Assembly: GCA_028703945.1 (NCBI GenBank)
Contig: JAQVLW010000025.1
Span: forward strand, 1 to 33,274
From: Aliarcobacter sp.
GTDB lineage: Bacteria; Campylobacterota; Campylobacteria; Campylobacterales; Arcobacteraceae
DNA length: 33,274 bases
Direction of reading: 5' to 3'
Part shown: positions 29,857-33,274 of the stretch, piece by piece
How the letters are laid out: each line of letters begins with the position of its first letter
Numbering within the stretch: the first letter of the stretch is position 1
Translations under genes and position numbers: made by a program
Notes under the pieces: model-generated
The model's input: only the letters and a program-made list of their open reading frames with translations
Databases searched by the model: none
Told to the model about the DNA's origin: nothing

Positions 29857-29890
29857 AAACCTTCAAGTACTAACTCTTGAAGGTTTCTTA
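29857..29890. terminator. Bidirectional intrinsic terminator
   Basis: A perfect 11-base stem AAACCTTCAAG (29857-29867) / CTTGAAGGTTT (29876-29886) with an eight-base loop lies between the convergent small Met-rich gene and the histidine kinase, with T-rich sequence on both outgoing strands. Confidence 0.8.
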
Positions 29891-29904
29891 TTTTATAGAA
29901 GTTT

Positions 29905-31059
29905 TTAAAAAATTAATTTAAAAGTCGTACTTTCATTTAGCTCTGAATCAACTACTATTCTTATATTATAATCTTTACATATTTTACTTACAATATTTAA
30001 TCCTATTCCAAAACCACCTTGTTCTGAAGTTGCTCTATAATATCTCTCAAAAATATTTTTTACTTTTTCTTCTTGAATACCTATTCCTGTATCTTTAATG
30101 GTTAGAATTTTATTTTTTAAGGATATATCTATTTCTCCACCCATTCTATTATATTTAATTGCATTAGAAACTAAATTATTAAAAACTCTTATAAAATCGT
30201 TTTCATTAATTTTATATTTAAATTCCTCTAAATTTGTGCGAATAGTAATTCTTTTTTTAGATGCAAGTGCTTCAAAATACTTTAATTGCTCATTTATTAT
30301 AGTATTCAATGAAAGTTCATTTATGATTTTTTCATTTAGATGATTTTCCAAAAATACATATGTTAAATCTTTATAAATTTCAGATACTCTTTTAGCACTT
30401 AGTTTAACTCTTTCAATTTGTTTAGGAGTTAAATTATCAGATTCGGTTGACATTAAAATAGCACTTATTGGTGTATTTAATTCATGTGTTGTATCTTTAA
30501 TAAAAGTATTTAATCTTTCTCTCTCGTCTTTTATTGGTTTTAGAAATAATTTTGCAAGATAAAACCCAATTAAAGAAATAACCGAATAAATAAAAATAAA
30601 AATGAAAATAATATTAATTGTTAATTTGTTAATCTTTTCAGAATATAAGTTTTCTTCAATTGCAATATAAGATATTCCAAGATGACCTAATGTTGATTTA
30701 TCAACTAGTACAAAATGTTCTTCATGTTGTATTAAATCTTTTGAAAAATCTATATCATCATCAAGATTACCAAAAATCTTCTCTTTATTCTCATTATAAA
30801 AAGAAATTTTATACTCTTTAGTTTCCAATAATTTACTAGTGTCTAAAGTTGTATTTGTCATATGAGCAGATATTATTTTTGATGATAATTTTGAGGTAAC
30901 ATTTTGCATATCTGCTTTTGTTAAATCAAAATATAAAGTTTTTTCATTTTGATAATATAAAAAAGCTACTAATATCATTAAAATAAACGATGAACCTAAG
31001 TATAAAGATAAAAATCTTATAAATGTTGTTTTTTCACTATTTGTTAAATCTATAACCAA
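29905..31059 (-). CDS. Membrane sensor histidine kinase (copper-island two-component system)
   Basis: A 384-residue kinase. TM1 about 16-36, a periplasmic sensor of about 110 residues (37-145), TM2 about 146-170. No separate HAMP is obvious, only a short linker. H box D-T-T-H192-E-L-N-T-P, N box F-N-N-L-V-S-N299-A-I-K-Y-N, G1 D323-T-G-I-G-I and G2 G-G-F-G-I-G-L are intact, so phosphotransfer should work. The start TTG at 31057-31059 overlaps the regulator's end by 23 bases and has GAGGAG directly before it; the spacing is unusually short, so the true start may be a few codons further on. Location and convergent Met-rich gene suggest it senses periplasmic copper, but no metal ligands are obvious in the sensor. 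Confidence 0.9.
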   Translation of the reverse strand: MVIDLTNSEKTTFIRFLSLYLGSSFILMILVAFLYYQNEKTLYFDLTKADMQNVTSKLSSKIISAHMTNTTLDTSKLLETKEYKISFYNENKEKIFGNLDDDIDFSKDLIQHEEHFVLVDKSTLGHLGISYIAIEENLYSEKINKLTINIIFIFIFIYSVISLIGFYLAKLFLKPIKDERERLNTFIKDTTHELNTPISAILMSTESDNLTPKQIERVKLSAKRVSEIYKDLTYVFLENHLNEKIINELSLNTIINEQLKYFEALASKKRITIRTNLEEFKYKINENDFIRVFNNLVSNAIKYNRMGGEIDISLKNKILTIKDTGIGIQEEKVKNIFERYYRATSEQGGFGIGLNIVSKICKDYNIRIVVDSELNESTTFKLIF

Positions 31060-31696
31060 CTCCTCTTATATTTGTAATAAATTCTTCTCCAAGTATTTTT
31101 CTCAAATTCTTTATATATGTTCTAACTGTTGATGGATTTGGTGAATCTTCATAACTCCAAACATTTATACTTAATTCTTCAATACTTACTACTTTTTTAT
31201 GATTATTTATTAAATATAATAGCATTTCACACTCTTTTTTTGCAATATGTATCTCTTTATCATTTATTTTAATAAATAAATTTAATCTATCTAAATATAT
31301 ATTTCGTGAAATTTCCATAATTTCATTAGGTAAAATATTAAATAATCTTTTTATATTGTTTATTCTTATATCTAATTCTTTTAGTTCTATAGGCTTTTTT
31401 ACATAATCATCACAACCTGATACAAACCCTTTTTCAATATCATCAACCATATTTAAAGATGTTAAAAAAATAGTAGGTGTTTTTATATCATTTTGTCTTG
31501 CACTTTTCAATAATTCAAAACCTGTAATTCCAGGTACATTAACATCAAAAAGAAATAAATCAAATTTCTCAGAGTATATCAACTCTTCTGCTTCATATCC
31601 AGTAAATGTTGATTTAACACGGTATCCTTCGTTTTCTAAGTGTTCTTGTATAATTTCATTGAGTAATATATCATCTTCAAGAAAGAGTATTTTCAT
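31037..31696 (-). CDS. OmpR-family response regulator (copper-island system)
   Basis: A 219-residue response regulator. Receiver: E7-D8-D9, phosphoacceptor D51-V-N-V-P, T79 and K100/K101-P. The C-terminal winged helix has the R-T-Y-I-K-N-L-R-K-I-L-G recognition helix and I-R-G-V-G-Y-R-F wing of the OmpR class. It precedes and overlaps the histidine kinase, with which it forms a pair. It is transcribed divergently from the SHOCT/DUF411 genes across a 104-base gap with a degenerate copper box. The repeated boxes upstream of the copper genes are its most likely targets. Its own start has AAAGGAT. Confidence 0.92.
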   Translation of the reverse strand: MKILFLEDDILLNEIIQEHLENEGYRVKSTFTGYEAEELIYSEKFDLFLFDVNVPGITGFELLKSARQNDIKTPTIFLTSLNMVDDIEKGFVSGCDDYVKKPIELKELDIRINNIKRLFNILPNEIMEISRNIYLDRLNLFIKINDKEIHIAKKECEMLLYLINNHKKVVSIEELSINVWSYEDSPNPSTVRTYIKNLRKILGEEFITNIRGVGYRFNK

Positions 31697-31757
31697 AAAA
31701 ATCCTTTAAAAGATTTTATCATAAAAGTTTTAAACTAATTTGTTTTTACTCATACAC

Positions 31758-31778
31758 TCCACACACTCTTGATACAAT
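31758..31778. promoter_or_regulatory. Degenerate copper-island box 4 in the divergent promoter
   Basis: TCCACACACTCTTGAT (31758-31773) shares TCCACA and a few further positions with the three strong boxes. TACAAT at 31773-31778 is a possible -10 for the rightward SHOCT gene, so geometry differs from the other copies. It could serve either direction. Weaker evidence than for boxes 1-3. Confidence 0.35.
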
Positions 31779-31800
31779 CAAAATAAAAAAAGGATTTATT

Positions 31801-32013
31801 ATGTTTGAGTTTATGAATATGAACATGACATTATTTCATGGTTTTTCAATGTTTATTTTTTGGGCAATATTTTTTTATTTATTTGTTTCAATTGATATAA
31901 AAGAAAAACCATCTTTATTAGATATTCTGAAAAAACGATTAGCAAAAGGTGAAATAACTCAAGAACAGTTTGAATCAATAAAAGCTACATTAAAATTAAA
32001 AGAGGAAATATAA
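31801..32013 (+). CDS. Small membrane protein with SHOCT domain
   Basis: A 70-residue protein with AAAAAAGG before the ATG. It has a Met-rich start (M-F-E-F-M-N-M-N-M-T-L-F-H-G), one membrane helix (about 17-31) and a C-terminal SHOCT element L-K-K-R-L-A-K-G-E-I-T-Q-E-Q-F-E-S-I-K. SHOCT modules usually close small membrane proteins and mediate oligomerisation. It is followed after two bases by the DUF411 gene, so the two are co-translated. The Met-rich outer end may contact copper. Confidence 0.8.
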   Translation: MFEFMNMNMTLFHGFSMFIFWAIFFYLFVSIDIKEKPSLLDILKKRLAKGEITQEQFESIKATLKLKEEI

Positions 32014-32015
32014 AT

Positions 32016-32444
32016 ATGAAGAAAACTATTTTATCATTAATGTTAATTACTAGTTCAATTTTTGCAATGGAAGGTAAAACTATGACAGTTTATAAATCAC
32101 CTTCTTGTGGTTGTTGTAGTGAATGGATTGATATTATGAAAAGTAAAGGTTTTGAAGTAAAAACTATTGAAACAAATGAAGTTAATACTATAAAACAAAA
32201 GGCTGGTTTACAAGCTGGACAAACATCATGTCATACAGCATTTGTTGATGGATATGTAATTGAAGGTCATGTAGACTATAGTGCAATAAAAAAAATGCTT
32301 GTTGAAAAACCAAATATTTTAGGAATTACTGTTCCTGGTATGCCAATAGGAAGTCCTGGAATGGAGCAAGGAAATACTAAACAAGCTTATAATATATTGT
32401 ATGTAAATAAAGATGGTTCTACAGGTGTGTATGAATCTCATTAG
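32016..32444 (+). CDS. DUF411 (CopG-like) periplasmic copper-binding protein
   Basis: A 142-residue exported protein; signal about residues 1-17 (S-I-F-A). The DUF411 signature is present: Y-K-S-P-S-C31-G-C33-C34-S-E-W, then T-S-C72-H73-T-A-F-V-D-G-Y-V-I-E-G-H85-V, and V-P-G-M-P-I-G-S-P-G-M-E. The Cys and His/Met residues bind Cu(I) in studied CopG-type members. It occurs regularly in copper islands, supporting the copper role of this block. It lies between the SHOCT gene (two bases) and the second response regulator (23 bases), forming one operon. Confidence 0.92.
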   Translation: MKKTILSLMLITSSIFAMEGKTMTVYKSPSCGCCSEWIDIMKSKGFEVKTIETNEVNTIKQKAGLQAGQTSCHTAFVDGYVIEGHVDYSAIKKMLVEKPNILGITVPGMPIGSPGMEQGNTKQAYNILYVNKDGSTGVYESH

Positions 32445-32467
32445 AAAATAAATAGGATATTAATAAA

Positions 32468-33130
32468 ATGAAAATACTTTTACTTGAAGATGATGTTATT
32501 CTAAATGAGATAATTGAAGAATTTTTGTTATCTTTAAATTATGAAGTAATTACTGCTTTTGATGGGAATATTGCTGAAGAGTTAATCTATGAAGAGAGTT
32601 TTGACCTTTTATTATTCGATGTTAATATTCCTAATATTACAGGATTTGAACTGTTAAAAAATATTCGTCAAAATAATATTAATATCCCTACAATATTTAT
32701 AACATCAAGACATACAGCTGATGATGTAAAGATAGGATTTAACTCTGGTTGTGATGATTATATTAAAAAACCATTTGAATTAAGTGAATTAGAACTCAGA
32801 ATTGAAAATATAAAAAGATTAAGACAAATTGATAATCATGGACAAATAAAAATAGATAATGACACTTTTTATAATTATGAAAAAAAAGTTATCATAAGAA
32901 ATAATGAAGAGTTTAATTTATCAAAAATAGAAACAAAGATTTTAGAATATTTCTTAAAAAATAAAAATAAAACTATTTCTATAGATGAAATATCAGTAAA
33001 TAATTGGGTTTATGATGAAATGCCTGAATCTACAACAATAAGAACATACATTAAAAATTTAAGAAAAAAACTTAATGATGAAACTATAACAACCCTCAAA
33101 GGAATTGGATATAGATTTAATATTAGTTAA
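32468..33130 (+). CDS. Second OmpR-family response regulator, paralogue of the first
   Basis: A 220-residue regulator with D8-D9, D51, T79 and K100-K101-P in the receiver and the R-T-Y-I-K-N-L-R-K-K-L recognition helix. It aligns without gaps to the regulator encoded at 31037-31696, with more than half of the receiver residues identical by eye, so the two arose by duplication. No histidine kinase follows within the window; one could lie beyond the right edge, or the kinase at 29905 could serve both. It is downstream of DUF411 in the same operon. Confidence 0.9.
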   Translation: MKILLLEDDVILNEIIEEFLLSLNYEVITAFDGNIAEELIYEESFDLLLFDVNIPNITGFELLKNIRQNNINIPTIFITSRHTADDVKIGFNSGCDDYIKKPFELSELELRIENIKRLRQIDNHGQIKIDNDTFYNYEKKVIIRNNEEFNLSKIETKILEYFLKNKNKTISIDEISVNNWVYDEMPESTTIRTYIKNLRKKLNDETITTLKGIGYRFNIS

Positions 33131-33210
33131 GATTGATTATTTTATAGAAAAAAACAAATTCTAAATGTTAAAAAAGCAAGAAACAAAAAGTTAATCTAAT
33201 AAGGAAAAAT

Positions 33211-33274
33211 ATGAAAAACAAATATTTGCTTCTTTTAATCTCTTTTTCATTTCTATTTATAGGTTGTGAAGAGG
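33211..33274 (+). CDS. Lipoprotein, N-terminal part only
   Basis: The first 21 codons of a gene that runs off the right edge. An AAGGAA site precedes the ATG at 33211. The sequence is a lipoprotein signal: M-K-N-K, hydrophobic core L-L-L-L-I-S-F-S-F-L-F and lipobox I-G-C19, followed by Glu-Glu. Family cannot be named from this much. It lies 80 bases after the second response regulator on the same strand, with no terminator seen between. Confidence 0.7.
   Translation, partial: MKNKYLLLLISFSFLFIGCEE

Overview
The window looks like a chromosome segment of a Campylobacterota bacterium, most likely of the Arcobacter group. It is very AT-rich, genes start with AAGGA-type ribosome sites, and the envelope and regulatory proteins look like those of that lineage. 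No rRNA, tRNA or CRISPR array was found. Assignments rest on motifs read by eye, since no database search was possible.

The left part (1-14.3 kb) is an accessory region of defence, toxin and mobility genes separated by long gaps. It opens with the first 51 codons of a protein that looks like the primase-helicase of a TOTE conflict system. Upstream of that on the same strand is a tightly coupled AbiE-type toxin-antitoxin pair. A divergent cassette at 2.2-3.6 kb encodes two tiny membrane proteins, a 67-residue protein and an uncharacterised protein with a complete RNase H acidic tetrad. The first membrane-protein gene has a -1 slippery heptamer directly before its stop codon. Next come an unknown HTH protein, a class II-like Fic protein, an intact tyrosine recombinase, a small cysteine protein, a HipBA pair, a small HTH regulator, a membrane/zinc-ribbon protein, a four-gene envelope cluster that includes a TraT homologue, and an XRE regulator. 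The region ends in wreckage: a Cas9 N-terminal fragment (RuvC Asp changed to Asn) joined directly to a decayed transposase.

The middle part (14.7-23.8 kb) is heavy-metal efflux. A small exported protein, TolC-like channel, periplasmic adaptor, HME-type RND pump and FixH/YtkA-like periplasmic protein form one operon closed by a hairpin terminator. An ArsR/SmtB-type repressor with a disturbed 5' end, a Zn/Cd-type P1B ATPase and a YnfA-family protein follow. A resolvase tail fragment then separates this block from the copper genes.

The right part (23.9-33.3 kb) is a copper-resistance island. It holds a Tat-exported multicopper oxidase, an outer-membrane CopB, Met/His-rich periplasmic proteins, a CopZ-like HMA protein, a Cu(I) P1B ATPase, a histidine kinase with its response regulator, a SHOCT membrane protein, a DUF411 copper-binding protein, a second paralogous response regulator and the start of a lipoprotein. 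Three promoters here carry the same box (CCACAT-N4-TCCT), each exactly 19 bases before a -10 hexamer, and a fourth is degenerate; this is probably the binding site of the local response regulator(s). A separate palindrome, TATCTAT-N-ATAGATA, sits in the same place downstream of two strong promoters 8.5 kb apart (2.2 and 10.7 kb), which suggests one regulator controls the RNase H-like cassette and the membrane/zinc-ribbon gene.
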